A DNA stretch of 64,000 nucleotides from Lysobacter auxotrophicus (GCF_027924565.1 NZ_AP027041.1:124001-188000), one strand, 5' to 3'; numbered from the stretch's first letter, positions 18,287 through 28,668 are shown. Made by a program: numbers and translations. The notes: generated by a model not told the origin, from the letters alone.

Positions 18287-21200
18287 CTACTTTTCCTTGC
18301 GCCAGTTGAGCGACGCGCGGCTTTCCACCGTGCTCGATTCCACCTGCACGTCGAAGCCCTTGCGCAGCAGGTACTTGAGCATCAGCACCTGGCCCGTGCC
18401 GAGCAGCGACACGCCGTAGCCGACGTACAGGCGCGGCGAGATGTGCTTGCCGAAACCGAGCACGCTGCCGCCGAGGGTGCGGCTGTCGCTGACGCCGGCA
18501 TCGTCCAGGCCGAGGCGCGCGCCCAGCTGCGAGGCGATGAGGCTGCCGCCGGCCGACAGCGCGGCGCTGGCGGCGTTCACCTGTCGGCTCTCGTCGCTGC
18601 TGGCGCTGGCGAGCGGGCGGCCGAGCGTCAGGTACGCGAGCGCCTCGGACTGCGAGCTCGGCGGATCAGTCCACGCCGTCGCGGTCGGCGCGCTCGCGCG
18701 GCCGCGGATGTCGACGCCGGCGGTGACGTCGCCGATCACGCGCTCGGCGCGGATGTTGAGGATCGGGTCCGACACCGGGCCGCCGGACCACGACAGCTCG
18801 CCGCGCGTGATGTCCAGCTTCTGTCCGTACGCCTTGTAGCGGCCGCGCACCTGCAGCTGGCCGGCGGCGGTCATCTCGCGACCGGGGTGCGAGCGCACGC
18901 GCATGCGGCCACCGAGGCCGCCTTCCAGGCCGAAGCCGTTGAGCTGCACGTCATCGCCCAGCACCAGCGTCAGGTCGAGGTCGAGCGGCGATGCGGCGCT
19001 GGCTTCCGGATTCACCGGATCGAGCACCACCACGTCGGGCGAGGCCGATACGCCCTGGTCCAGGCGCTCCAGGTCGATGCGCGCGGACGGCACGGTCACG
19101 GTGCCGGTCACGGTGATCGGCTGGCCGGCGGCGTAGCGCACCTGCACGTCGGGACTGGCGACGGCATGCAGGTCGCGCGTGTCGGACACGAGCACGTTCT
19201 GGCCCGTCGCGGTGAGCAGCAGCGGCGCGCTCGTGTTCTGCCAGTTGAGCGAGCCGTCCACGCGCAGGATGCCTTCGCCCGAACGGATCTGCCCCGCGAT
19301 GCGCGCGGTGCCGTCGGGCAGCGCGTCCAGGCGCACGTCGCCGTCTTCCATCACGATCGCGAGCGACGGGATTTCGGTGCTGAACCGTGTCAGCCGCGCC
19401 TGCCCGCCGAGCTGCGGCCGCGCGCGTGTGCCGCCGAGCGTGATGCGCGCATCCAGGTTGCCCTTGGGTTCCATGATGTCGGGCGAGAACAGCTCCATCC
19501 ACACCAGCTCGGAGGTGTTCACCGAGATCTGCCCGGCCAGCGGCGCGTAATCGTCCCAGCCGGTCGCGATGCGCGCATCGATGCGGCCGCCGCTGTTGAA
19601 CGCGGTGGCCAGTTCGGCGTTGATGCGGCGCGGGTCGAACGTCGCCTTCAGCACGAGGTTCTCGTAGCTGAGCACTTCGCGACGCGAGCGCTCGCTGTTC
19701 TTCATGCCGCCGCCGCTCGACCGCACGTTGAGGCTGCCGCTCCACGCATTGCCGACGGGGCGCAGCTGGCCATCGAGCGCGATCTCGCCGCGCAGCAGCC
19801 ACGGACGGTCGTCCTCGCGTTCGGGCAGGTACGGCACGACGAGGCTCAGCGGCAGCGCATCGCCCTTCACGGCGAGCCCGCGACGCGGCCAGTCGGCATT
19901 CGCGCACAGCGAACCGCCGCCGTTGCTCACGAAGCAGCTGTTGCTGAGCGAACCGTTGCGACCGTCCCAGCTGAAATGCGCCGCTTCGCGCAGGCGCCAC
20001 GATGCGCCGCGCGTGGGCGTCAGTTCGAACGCCGACAGCGCGCCCTGCCACGCGTTGCCGCGCCTGGCGACATTGCCGGCGAGCGTCAGCGCGCCGATGT
20101 CCCCCCGCGCTTCGCCCTGCACCTGCAGGTTTTCCACCGAGCCGCGTGCGTTCAGTGCGACGGACGACATCGGCAGGCCCACCTCCAGCCCGGTCGCACG
20201 CACCGCGATGTCGCCGCTGCCGCGCTGCCACGGCAGGCGACCCTTCGCGGTGAGCGATTGCGCCTGCATGTCGCCGTACTTCAGGCCGCTGCCGGTGAGG
20301 TCCACCGTGATGTCCGGCGCGTTGCGCGGACCGCGCACCTGCGCCGTGCCGCGCAGCGTGCCCGCGCCGCCGGGCAGCAGGTCCGACAGCACCAGCGGCG
20401 TCAGCCTCGCGTCGATGTCCAGCGCGTTGCCGACGCTGCCCTTCGCATCGATGCGGCTGCCGCCGAGCGTGAGTGCGACGTCGCCCTGGTACGTCGTCTC
20501 GCCACCGGCCGTGCCCGCGCCGCGCATCGCGAAATTCGCGTTGCCGCCGAGCGGGCGATTGCGCAGCCGGCCGCCGAGGTCGCTCGCGTTCGCGGTGATG
20601 TCGAGCCCGCCGTCGGCGCGCGTGCTGCCCCGCGTGACGAGCTTGCCGTTGATCGAACCCTTGAAGTCCGGCGCGAAGTACCCTGGATCGAAACCGGCCA
20701 GCGTCGCGTCGATGTTCCAGCCTAGCGACGGTGCCCACGCGATCTCGCCGTGGCCGTCGAGCGTGCCGGTCGGCATGCGCGCCTGCAGCGTCTTGAGCGT
20801 CATGCGCTCGTCGTTGCCGCGGCCGTCGAAAGTCACCTTCGCTTCGGTGTCGTCGCGCCGCAGCGTCGCGTTGCCGATCGCCGCCCACGCCTTCATCGTG
20901 CCGGCGAAGCCCAGGTCCGCGTCGACGTGGATCGCGACCGCTTCGGTCTGTGCCGCCGGTGCCGGCGCGGTGACCTGCTGCAGCTTGCGCGCGCTGACGC
21001 TGGCCGGCGGATTTGTGGCGGCAGGTGCGGCAGCCGGCGGCACCGTGGTTTCGCCGCCGAAGGCCAGCCCGCGCGCGTTCGCGGCGAAGCGGAACTTCGC
21101 ATTCTCCGCATCGGTGAAATCGGCGGTGCCGCGCAAGGTCGCGGTGCCATCGAAGATGCGCAGCGCGAGCGGCTGCACGTCGAGCACCTGGTTCTCCACG

Positions 21201-22231
21201 CGCACCTTCGACGGCAGCACCGTGGCGACGAGATCGCCCTGGCGGAACTCGCCGCGAAGATCGGCCGCGCCTCCCATGCCGTCGGCGCTGAAACTGAAGA
21301 CCAGCGGGCGATCCTCGTCGCTGGCTTCGGCGCCGGTGACCAGTCCGATGTCGAGGCCTTCGGCGTCCGCGTCGAGCCGCCATTTGGGCTCGTCGCGACC
21401 GTGCAGCGTGAGGCTCGCGCGCAGCGGCTGCGGGACGTGGCCAGCGATCGCGACGTTCATGCGCGACAGATCGCCACGCGCGACCAGCCCGACGCGCGCC
21501 GGCGTGCGGCCGTCCGCCGCAGGCAACACGGCGCTGGCGGTGAGGTCGGTGCGGTAGTCCTCGCGCGGCACGTAATCGCCGTGCACGTTGAAGCGGCCGC
21601 GATCGCTGTCGACGAACAGATGCTCGACGTGCAGCTCGCCCTGCCGCGCGTCCAGTCCGCCACGCAGCGTGCGGATGTCGATCAGCTCCTCGCCGGCCTG
21701 CGTCAGCACGAAACCGTCGACGCGCACGTCGTCGGCCTGCAGTTCCAGCGGCGGCGCGATCTCCGGCAACACGTCCGGCCAGCGCGGCAGTTCGAACGGC
21801 TCGTCCGACTTCGGGATCTCGAGTTTCGCGTTGGCGACCTGCAAGGCATCCAGCCGCAGGCGCTTGCGGAACAGCGGGCGCAACGCGGGATCCAGGTGCA
21901 CGCGGTCGGCGGTGAAGACCAGGCGGTCGTAGGTGAAGCGCACGCCGTTCAGCGTCAGCGGGCCGGACAGCGGGCCTTCGACGGTGCGCCACGAGAGCGT
22001 CGCGTTTTCCGGCAGGCGCGAGACGATCTGCGACAGCAGCAGGTCGCGCCCGCCGATGCTGGTGAGCAGCCAGTACAGGAATACGCCCGCGATCAGCGCG
22101 ATCGCGACCGAGAGGATGCCGGCGCGGATCGCCAGCCAACGCATGCGCGCGTGGCGGCGCGCGCGCAGCTCGGCGATGCGGGCCTCGCGCGGATCCTTCG
22201 GGGTTTCGTTGGCGGGCGTGGGCTCGCTCAT
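18287..22231 (-). CDS. tamB: Translocation and assembly module subunit TamB
   Basis: A 1314-residue inner-membrane-anchored AsmA/TamB-type protein that spans the periplasm. One N-terminal transmembrane segment (AGILSVAIALIAGVFLYWLL, about residues 38-57) is followed by long beta-rich repeats and the C-terminal TamB domain (DUF490) ending VESRASLNWRKEK. With TamA it helps outer-membrane protein assembly and is also linked to phospholipid transport to the outer membrane. I start at 22231 because GAGG sits just upstream and overlaps the tamA stop; the start 7 codons earlier lies inside tamA. E. coli TamB is 1259 aa. Confidence 0.94.
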   Translation of the reverse strand: MSEPTPANETPKDPREARIAELRARRHARMRWLAIRAGILSVAIALIAGVFLYWLLTSIGGRDLLLSQIVSRLPENATLSWRTVEGPLSGPLTLNGVRFTYDRLVFTADRVHLDPALRPLFRKRLRLDALQVANAKLEIPKSDEPFELPRWPDVLPEIAPPLELQADDVRVDGFVLTQAGEELIDIRTLRGGLDARQGELHVEHLFVDSDRGRFNVHGDYVPREDYRTDLTASAVLPAADGRTPARVGLVARGDLSRMNVAIAGHVPQPLRASLTLHGRDEPKWRLDADAEGLDIGLVTGAEASDEDRPLVFSFSADGMGGAADLRGEFRQGDLVATVLPSKVRVENQVLDVQPLALRIFDGTATLRGTADFTDAENAKFRFAANARGLAFGGETTVPPAAAPAATNPPASVSARKLQQVTAPAPAAQTEAVAIHVDADLGFAGTMKAWAAIGNATLRRDDTEAKVTFDGRGNDERMTLKTLQARMPTGTLDGHGEIAWAPSLGWNIDATLAGFDPGYFAPDFKGSINGKLVTRGSTRADGGLDITANASDLGGRLRNRPLGGNANFAMRGAGTAGGETTYQGDVALTLGGSRIDAKGSVGNALDIDARLTPLVLSDLLPGGAGTLRGTAQVRGPRNAPDITVDLTGSGLKYGDMQAQSLTAKGRLPWQRGSGDIAVRATGLEVGLPMSSVALNARGSVENLQVQGEARGDIGALTLAGNVARRGNAWQGALSAFELTPTRGASWRLREAAHFSWDGRNGSLSNSCFVSNGGGSLCANADWPRRGLAVKGDALPLSLVVPYLPEREDDRPWLLRGEIALDGQLRPVGNAWSGSLNVRSSGGGMKNSERSRREVLSYENLVLKATFDPRRINAELATAFNSGGRIDARIATGWDDYAPLAGQISVNTSELVWMELFSPDIMEPKGNLDARITLGGTRARPQLGGQARLTRFSTEIPSLAIVMEDGDVRLDALPDGTARIAGQIRSGEGILRVDGSLNWQNTSAPLLLTATGQNVLVSDTRDLHAVASPDVQVRYAAGQPITVTGTVTVPSARIDLERLDQGVSASPDVVVLDPVNPEASAASPLDLDLTLVLGDDVQLNGFGLEGGLGGRMRVRSHPGREMTAAGQLQVRGRYKAYGQKLDITRGELSWSGGPVSDPILNIRAERVIGDVTAGVDIRGRASAPTATAWTDPPSSQSEALAYLTLGRPLASASSDESRQVNAASAALSAGGSLIASQLGARLGLDDAGVSDSRTLGGSVLGFGKHISPRLYVGYGVSLLGTGQVLMLKYLLRKGFDVQVESSTVESRASLNWRKEK

Positions 22232-22238
22232 GGATGCC

Positions 22239-24119
22239 TCACCAGGTCGCACCGATGTTCAGGTAGATCTCGTAGTCCGAGTCCGGATCGTTCAGGCCGC
22301 GCGCGATGTCCACGCGCACCGGGCCCACCGGCGAGCGCCAGCGTACGCCCACGCCGACGCCGGTGTGCAGGTCGAAGTTCTGGTCGCGGTCGTTCGGATC
22401 GGACACTTCGCCGCCGAACTTGTTGAACGCGTCGCCCGCATCGACGAACACCGCCGCGCCCCACGGGCCATCGTTGAAGTAGTGCTCGAATTCCGCCGAA
22501 CCGGTGATGACGTACTTGCCGCCGATCGCGTACTTCTTGCCGTCCATGCCGATGGTGTTCGGGCCGACTTCGCGGAAGCCGTAACCGCGGATGCTGTTGT
22601 CGCCGCCGGCGAAGAACCGCAACGACGGCGGCATGTTGACCAGTGCGTTGGTGAACGTGCCGCCGGCTTCGGCGCGCAGGATCAGGCGATTGGCCGCGCC
22701 GAGCCCTTGGTACCAGCGCGCCTGGCCCCACGCCTGCGCGAAGTTCGCGTCCGAGCCCACGTTCTCCAGCCCGCCGCGCACCTCGAGCGTCACGCCGATG
22801 CCGTGCCGCGGGAAGATGCGGTCGTCGGTGTCGATGTACTCGGCGCGCAGTGACGGATACAGGAACGTCGCGTAGTTGTAGGCGGTGGTGACGAGTTCGT
22901 CGTCCTCGTTCGCGTTGTTGTCTTCGTCCGTGCCGGGATCCGGCCCGTCGGCGCCGCCTTCGAACGCGGCGTACGCCCAGCGTTCGCGCAACGCGTGCAA
23001 CGCGGCGATCAGCGTGAGGCGACGGCTGACCTGGCCGCTGCGGCTGGCGACGAGCTCGACCTTGCGCGTGTCCATGTAGTCGGTCTGTTCGTCGTAATAC
23101 TGCGCGCTGAAGGTGTACCAGCCGTCCAGCCACGCGAAGGCGGGAATGCGGTACTGCGCGGTCGCGGTCTTGCGCTTGGACGCCCAGTCGATCTGTCCCA
23201 GCGCCTTGTGCCCGCGATCGTTGACGTAGCGCCGCTCCATGCCCAGGCGGATACCGGGGCCGCTGTCGGTGCCGTAGCTCAGGCCCGCGGTGTAGATCGT
23301 GCGCTTGGCGGGCGTCAGCGTGACGCTCACCGGCACCTGGTTGTCGACGGCGTCCTCGGGGCGCGGTTCGATCTCGATGCTGGAAAAATAATCCAGTCGC
23401 GCGAGCGATTCGCGGAAGCGGTCGAGCTTGCCCTGGTGGTAGTAGCTGCCCTGTTCCCAGTAGATGAGCTTGTCGAGCAGGCTGTCGCGGATGATTGCGT
23501 TGGGCGTCTGCTCGATCTCGATCGGGCCCATGTCGTAGCGGCCGCCGCTGCTCCACACCAGGTCGATGTCGGCGGCGCGCTCGGCGCGCGTGATCTCCAC
23601 GCGGCGCGAGCTGAAGTCCGCATCGAAGTAACCGCGCTCGGCGAGCCGTCGCGTGATGCGCGTCTTGCTCGCCTCGTAGAGCTGGTGATCGAACACGTCG
23701 CCGGTCTGCGGGCGGAACGCGGCGAGGTCCTGGTTGAGGTAACGATCGTCGCTGCCGTCGCCGATGATCGCGATGTCCGCGCGACGCACGCGCACGGGTT
23801 CGTCCAGCGTCACGTTGACGGTGACCGTCACGCCGGTGTCGCCGTTGCCTTCGCGCGTGATCTCGATTTTCGGCGAGTAGAAGCCGAACGGTTCGAGCGC
23901 TTCGCGCGTTTCGTCCTCGGCCTCGCGTACCAGATAGGCGAGCCGGCGGCCCGGAAGGTCCTCGCCGATCGCGTCGACCACCGACAGCGCGCCGCGCACG
24001 TTCGCCGTCTTCGTCTCGTCCAGGCCGTGGATGTTGACGGCCTTCACCGTCGCCGCCTGCACGCCAGCTGCGAAGAGGGTCAGTGCGGCGGCGAATGCGA
24101 AGCGGTGCGTCCAGTGCAT
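22239..24119 (-). CDS. tamA: Translocation and assembly module subunit TamA (Omp85 family)
   Basis: Outer-membrane protein of 626 residues with signal peptide (FAFAAALTLFAAGVQA, cleavage near residue 23). POTRA domains fill about residues 24-270, and a 16-strand Omp85 barrel follows, with the barrel signature IRGYGFREVGPN near residue 525 and DAGDAFN and VGVGVRWRSPVGPVRVD near the end. I chose 24119 because the signal peptide begins there; an upstream in-frame ATG at 24188 adds a basic leader. The tamB start lies 7 bp after the stop, so the pair is one operon. Confidence 0.95.
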   Translation of the reverse strand: MHWTHRFAFAAALTLFAAGVQAATVKAVNIHGLDETKTANVRGALSVVDAIGEDLPGRRLAYLVREAEDETREALEPFGFYSPKIEITREGNGDTGVTVTVNVTLDEPVRVRRADIAIIGDGSDDRYLNQDLAAFRPQTGDVFDHQLYEASKTRITRRLAERGYFDADFSSRRVEITRAERAADIDLVWSSGGRYDMGPIEIEQTPNAIIRDSLLDKLIYWEQGSYYHQGKLDRFRESLARLDYFSSIEIEPRPEDAVDNQVPVSVTLTPAKRTIYTAGLSYGTDSGPGIRLGMERRYVNDRGHKALGQIDWASKRKTATAQYRIPAFAWLDGWYTFSAQYYDEQTDYMDTRKVELVASRSGQVSRRLTLIAALHALRERWAYAAFEGGADGPDPGTDEDNNANEDDELVTTAYNYATFLYPSLRAEYIDTDDRIFPRHGIGVTLEVRGGLENVGSDANFAQAWGQARWYQGLGAANRLILRAEAGGTFTNALVNMPPSLRFFAGGDNSIRGYGFREVGPNTIGMDGKKYAIGGKYVITGSAEFEHYFNDGPWGAAVFVDAGDAFNKFGGEVSDPNDRDQNFDLHTGVGVGVRWRSPVGPVRVDIARGLNDPDSDYEIYLNIGATW

Positions 24120-24322
24120 CGCGGAAGGATACCGGGCCCATGCGGATCGCACGAGCCTCGCGCGCCACGCCGCGGCGAAAACACGCATTCCGTGCGGTCG
24201 CGACCCTTCACCGGTTTTCGACCGCGTGCCTTCTAGTGTCGTTAAGAACTCGTTGAACCAGCGCGGCTGCCGTGGACAAGGACGGTTTGCCGGCGGGCTT
24301 CCATCCCCACCGGAGATCCACC

Positions 24323-27070
24323 GTGAATCGCAAGCTGCTTACCACCGCCGTGTGCGGTGTCCTCGCCGTTCCATTCGCCGCGCTCGCCCAGGACGCGCAG
24401 AGCGCCACCGACATCGACAAGGTGGTCGTCACCGGTTCGCTGATTCCGCAGGTGCAGATCGAGACGGCGACACCGATCCAGTCGATCACCGCCGAAGACA
24501 TGCAGCGTCAGGGTTTTCGCGACGTCTACGACGTGCTGCGCTCCCAGCCGCTCGCGACCGGCGCCGTGCAGGACGCCCAGTTCAGCGGCGGCTTCACGCC
24601 GGGCGCGGAGCCGATCAGCCTGCTCGGACTCGACCCGGGCTTCACGCTGGTGCTGATCGACGGGCGCCCGATGGCCGACTATCCGCTGCTCTACAACGGA
24701 CAGAGCAACTTCGTCGACCTGTCGAGCATTCCCACCGCGATGGTCGAGCGCATCGACATCGCGCCGGGCAACCAGTCGGCGGTGTACGGCTCCAGCGCGA
24801 TCGCCGGCGTGGTCAACATCATCCTGAAAAAGCGCATGGACGGCAGCCAGCTGAACCTGCGTATCGGCGCGTACGACCAGGGCGGCGGCGCGAACACGCG
24901 CTTCCAGTTCACCACGGGCCGTGAGTTCGGCGACCTCAGCCTCGTCTTCGGCCTGCAATACAGCGAACAGGATCCGATCTACGGTTTCGACCGCGACCAG
25001 ATCGATTCGACCAACGACAATCCCGATCCAGACCTGCGCTACGGCTCGCGCACCTTCCTGCGCAGCCTCGCCGACGGCACCTACGTGAGCCCCGACCCAT
25101 CCACCTGCGCGCCGCTGTCGCGCCTGTTCGGCGGCAGCACGATCTACGACGAACGCCCGGGGCGCGGGTTCTACTGCGGCAGCCGCGAGGAAGTGGGCTA
25201 CACGACGATCATGAACAAGGAGCAGTCGATCGCCGGCTACCTCAACGCGGTCTACACGCTCAACGACAACGCCGAGCTGTACGGCACGTTGCTGGTGAAC
25301 CGCGACAAGTCCGAGTCGAACTCCGGGTCGCGCTTCTGGCAGCCGTCCACCGACACCGGCGGCTTCATCGTCAACGCCGACAGCGGCGAATTCGAGAGCT
25401 TCCAGCATATCTTCGCGCCGGAGGAAACCGGCGACCTCGACTACAACAACGAACGCCTGACCAGCGACTCGTACAACTTCGCCGCCGGCATCCGCGGCAA
25501 CTTCGGCGCGTCCGCGTGGGGCTACGACGCGTACTACGCGCGTTCGCAGTTCAAGATCAAGAGCCGGCAGAACTGGCTGCTCGCGCAGAACGTGGAGGAC
25601 TTCTTCCGCGAATCCTTCCTCGGCCCGCAGCTGGGCGAGTACTACGGCTATCCGATCTATTCGCCGGACGTCGCGGCGTTCTACCGTCCGGTGACGCCCG
25701 ACGAATACCGCAGCTTCAACAGCGAGATCCGCACCGACTCGGAAACCTGGACGCACAACCTCAACCTGCAGCTCACCAACACCGAGCTGTTCGAGCTGCC
25801 GGCCGGTCCCGTCGGCTTCGCCGCCGTGTTGCAGGCGGGCGAACAGAAGTGGGAAAACCCGACCGATCCGCGCGTGGTGAATGGCGAGTTCTGGGGCCTC
25901 ACCGGCACGCAGGGCGAGGGCAAGCGCACCAACCAGGCCGTCGCCGTCGAGTTCCGCGTGCCGATCTTCAGCATGCTGACGGCGAACCTCTCCGGCCGTT
26001 ACGACCAGTACAAGAACGAAGGCCTCAACGAGGACAACGACACGACCTACAAGATCGGCCTGGAATTCCGCCCGATCGAATCGCTGCTGCTGCGCGCCAA
26101 CTACGCGACCGCGTTCAAGGCGCCCGACATGGCGTACGTGTTCGCCGGCGACAGCGGCTTCTTCACCACCGTGCGCGATTACTACCGGTGCGCGGTCGAG
26201 GAGCCGGGCGTGCCCGTGTCCGATTGCAGCTTCGATGCGGAGCAGGTGTTCGGCACGCGACGCGGCGCGCCGGACCTGGAATCGATCACCGCCGAGTCGT
26301 GGGGCGGTGGCGTGGTGTGGTCGCCGACGCCGAACTTCAGCGTCAATGCCGACTACTACCACATCAAGATCGACAACAAGGTCAGCGACCTCAATCTGGA
26401 CCAGCTGATGCAGGAGGAATCGGCCTGCCGGCTTGGCCAACTCGATCCGGGTTCGCCGACCTGCGTGAACGCGCTGGCGCGCATCGGCCGTTCCGCGCCG
26501 ACGGCGCCGGTGCCGAACCAGGTCGAGACGGTGCTGACCAATCCGATCAACATCTCGAAGGAAGAGGTCTCCGGCATCCTCGCCGACCTCACGTACGGCT
26601 GGCAGGCCGGCAGCTGGGGCGATTTCAACCTGCGGCTGTCGTACAACGTGACGCTCGATCACGAGAGCCAGCAGTATCCCGAAGACCCGGTGCTCGACCT
26701 GCTCAGCGAGCCGTTCTATTCCTCCGAGTTCCGCAACATCGGCAGTGCGTCGCTGTCGTGGAATCGCGGCCCGTGGAATGCCAACCTCTACGGCGTGCGC
26801 TACAGCCGCACGCCCAACTACCGCGCGCAGATCAACGAGGCGGGCTATGCCGTGGAAGGCGCCGAGCGCGTGGACGCGATGTACCGCTTCAACGGCACGC
26901 TGGGTTATGAATTTACCGAGGACGTCGCGCTGACGTTCACCGTGAACAACCTGCTCGACGAGGATCCGCCGGAAGACAACACCTGGGACGTCTACCCGTA
27001 CTACAACAACTTCAACTACAACATGTACGGCCGGTCCTACATGCTCGAAGTGAACTGGCGCTTCCAGTAA
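24323..27070 (+). CDS. TonB-dependent outer-membrane receptor
   Basis: A 915-residue receptor with signal peptide (KLLTTAVCGVLAVPFAALAQ), a TonB-box-like DKVVVTGS, a plug domain (about residues 40-180) containing LVLIDGRPMADYP and VYGSSAIAGVVNIILKK, and a barrel ending in aromatic VNWRFQ. The GTG start at 24323 has GGAG upstream and gives a proper signal peptide; the ATG at 24272 would put 17 odd residues before it. Substrate is unknown; no Fur box was seen by eye. It is divergent from tamA and convergent with the sulfotransferase gene, a pairing often seen in Xanthomonadaceae. Confidence 0.92.
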   Translation: MNRKLLTTAVCGVLAVPFAALAQDAQSATDIDKVVVTGSLIPQVQIETATPIQSITAEDMQRQGFRDVYDVLRSQPLATGAVQDAQFSGGFTPGAEPISLLGLDPGFTLVLIDGRPMADYPLLYNGQSNFVDLSSIPTAMVERIDIAPGNQSAVYGSSAIAGVVNIILKKRMDGSQLNLRIGAYDQGGGANTRFQFTTGREFGDLSLVFGLQYSEQDPIYGFDRDQIDSTNDNPDPDLRYGSRTFLRSLADGTYVSPDPSTCAPLSRLFGGSTIYDERPGRGFYCGSREEVGYTTIMNKEQSIAGYLNAVYTLNDNAELYGTLLVNRDKSESNSGSRFWQPSTDTGGFIVNADSGEFESFQHIFAPEETGDLDYNNERLTSDSYNFAAGIRGNFGASAWGYDAYYARSQFKIKSRQNWLLAQNVEDFFRESFLGPQLGEYYGYPIYSPDVAAFYRPVTPDEYRSFNSEIRTDSETWTHNLNLQLTNTELFELPAGPVGFAAVLQAGEQKWENPTDPRVVNGEFWGLTGTQGEGKRTNQAVAVEFRVPIFSMLTANLSGRYDQYKNEGLNEDNDTTYKIGLEFRPIESLLLRANYATAFKAPDMAYVFAGDSGFFTTVRDYYRCAVEEPGVPVSDCSFDAEQVFGTRRGAPDLESITAESWGGGVVWSPTPNFSVNADYYHIKIDNKVSDLNLDQLMQEESACRLGQLDPGSPTCVNALARIGRSAPTAPVPNQVETVLTNPINISKEEVSGILADLTYGWQAGSWGDFNLRLSYNVTLDHESQQYPEDPVLDLLSEPFYSSEFRNIGSASLSWNRGPWNANLYGVRYSRTPNYRAQINEAGYAVEGAERVDAMYRFNGTLGYEFTEDVALTFTVNNLLDEDPPEDNTWDVYPYYNNFNYNMYGRSYMLEVNWRFQ

Positions 27071-27085
27071 CCCGGCCAAACCGCG

Positions 27086-27107
27086 AGGGCTTCCGCAAGG
27101 AAGCCTT
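27086..27107. terminator. Shared terminator hairpin of convergent genes
   Basis: GGGCTTCC, loop GCAA, GGAAGCCTT followed by CATT, in the 42-bp gap between the receptor stop and the sulfotransferase stop. The GNRA-type loop gives a stable hairpin; flanking T/A runs are weak. Confidence 0.7.
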
Positions 27108-27112
27108 CATTC

Positions 27113-28666
27113 CTACAGCGCGTCGTGCAACGGTTGCAGCTGCGACTCGTAACGCATCCACTCGGCGATGCCGCGCCCGTGGATGCCCTCGCGCACCTGC
27201 GCACTGCTGAGCGTGGCGACGGGCGCGGCGTTGCGCGACAGATCGGTCACGCCGGCTTCCATCGGCAACCCGCAGAACGCGAAGACGCGCTCGGCTACGG
27301 CATCGGGATGCGACACGAGTTCGCCGTAATCGACATCGAGGATGCGGCCGGGCAGCACGGCATGCCAGTGCGCCATCAGGCGGCGGTAATGGCGGTGGTG
27401 CATCGCCAGCGCCTGCAGGTCGTAGCTGTAGCCGTACGCATCGCCGAACAGCGCGCGCCAGTTCGAGAAACACACGTCCATCGCATCGCGATGCAGGTGC
27501 AGGATGCGGGCGCGAGGCAGCGCCCGTGCGATGAGGCCGGCGACGAGGAAGTTCGGCGGCAGCTTGTCGACGTAGAAGCGGCGATCGCCGGCGCGCCATC
27601 GCGTCTGCGCGAGATAGCGCCGGCCGATGTCCGCGAAGTCGAGCGACGGCAGGCGTTCGATCAGCGCGTCGTCGAGCAGCGTGCGGCCCGGCAGGTCCGC
27701 GGCCCAGCGCAATTGATGGGCGAAATCGCCGAGCTCGCCGGCCGACATCGCCTGCGAGTGGTTGCCCAGGATGCGATCGAGCACCGTCGTACCCGAGCGC
27801 GGCAGGCCGACGATGAAGATGGGCTGCGGGCCGTCGTCATCGGCCTCCTCCGCGGGCTGCGCGAAGAACGATGGCGTGCAGCGTGCGATCAGCGCGTCGA
27901 TGTGGCGGGCGTCGCGCGCGGGATCGTGCTGCACGCGCGCATGCATGATCGCGTTGCCGCGCGCGAGTGCTTCGAACGCGGCAGCGTAATCGCCGAGGTC
28001 TTCGAGTTCCTTGTAGCGCGCGAACTCGAACGCGGCATGGTCCTCGGTGCCCGGAGCCACGCGCCGCAGCTGTTCGTCGATGTACGCGAGCTGGTTCGAT
28101 GCCGCCGTGGCCTTGCGCAGGCGCGCGAGCGTCAGGCTGGCGCGGCCGTAGGTCGGTCCGAGCCGCAGGCAGCTTTCGAGCTCCTCTCGCGCTTCATCGA
28201 GCCGGCCATTGAACTGCAGCTGGATGCTGCGGAAGTAGCGGAAATCGGGATTGTCGAAGCGCAGCGTGCGTGCGCGGTCCATCAGCGCGAGTGCGTGTTC
28301 GTGCTGTCCCAGGCTCTGGTGCACGTGCGCCAGCGACGCGAGGATGACGCCGTCGCGGCAGCTGCCGATGGAGGGATGTTGCAGGACGTCGTGCGTCGCG
28401 GCGGATTCGCCCACGCGCATCAACGCCTGCGCGACGCGGCACACGGTGGCGGCGTCGTCGGGCAGCGCACGCGCGGCCTGCAGCAGTTGGGACGACGCAT
28501 CGCGCAGGCGCCGTTCGCCCAGATGCACGCCGGCGAGCAGCACGCGCGCCGGCACATGCGCGGGCTCGTGCTGCAGGACGGCTTCCAGTGCCGCGCGTGC
28601 CTCGCGCAGATCGCGCCGGTTGAGGGCGGCCTGTGCGCGCTCCCACGGGCCGGCGGCGCCGTGCAT
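27113..28666 (-). CDS. TPR-containing sulfotransferase
   Basis: A 517-residue protein. The first 260 residues are TPR-like helix pairs (for example NRRDLREARAALEAVLQHEP, QSLGQHEHALALMDRA, FNGRLDEAREELESCLRL). A sulfotransferase domain follows, with the PAPS-binding loop IFIVGLPRSGTT near residue 285 and a later LHRDAMDVCFSNW segment. It would transfer sulfate from PAPS to an unknown acceptor. It begins 2 bp after the glyS stop on the same strand, so it is the last gene of a glyQ-glyS transcript. No signal peptide is seen. Confidence 0.88.
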   Translation of the reverse strand: MHGAAGPWERAQAALNRRDLREARAALEAVLQHEPAHVPARVLLAGVHLGERRLRDASSQLLQAARALPDDAATVCRVAQALMRVGESAATHDVLQHPSIGSCRDGVILASLAHVHQSLGQHEHALALMDRARTLRFDNPDFRYFRSIQLQFNGRLDEAREELESCLRLGPTYGRASLTLARLRKATAASNQLAYIDEQLRRVAPGTEDHAAFEFARYKELEDLGDYAAAFEALARGNAIMHARVQHDPARDARHIDALIARCTPSFFAQPAEEADDDGPQPIFIVGLPRSGTTVLDRILGNHSQAMSAGELGDFAHQLRWAADLPGRTLLDDALIERLPSLDFADIGRRYLAQTRWRAGDRRFYVDKLPPNFLVAGLIARALPRARILHLHRDAMDVCFSNWRALFGDAYGYSYDLQALAMHHRHYRRLMAHWHAVLPGRILDVDYGELVSHPDAVAERVFAFCGLPMEAGVTDLSRNAAPVATLSSAQVREGIHGRGIAEWMRYESQLQPLHDAL

Positions 28667-28668
28667 CG

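Noticed and set aside
17864-22426. Very long open frames on the plus strand across tamB
   Set aside because: They are antisense shadows of tamB in GC-rich DNA; the composition is Arg/Ala/His-rich without domains, while the minus-strand frame has clear TamB features.
24272-24322. ATG start for the TonB receptor at 24272
   Set aside because: It places 17 residues before the signal peptide and lacks a good ribosome-binding site; the GTG at 24323 has both.
24242-27079. 945-codon open frame antisense to the TonB receptor
   Set aside because: Val/Arg/His/Ala-rich shadow with no motif; the plus-strand frame has plug and barrel signatures.
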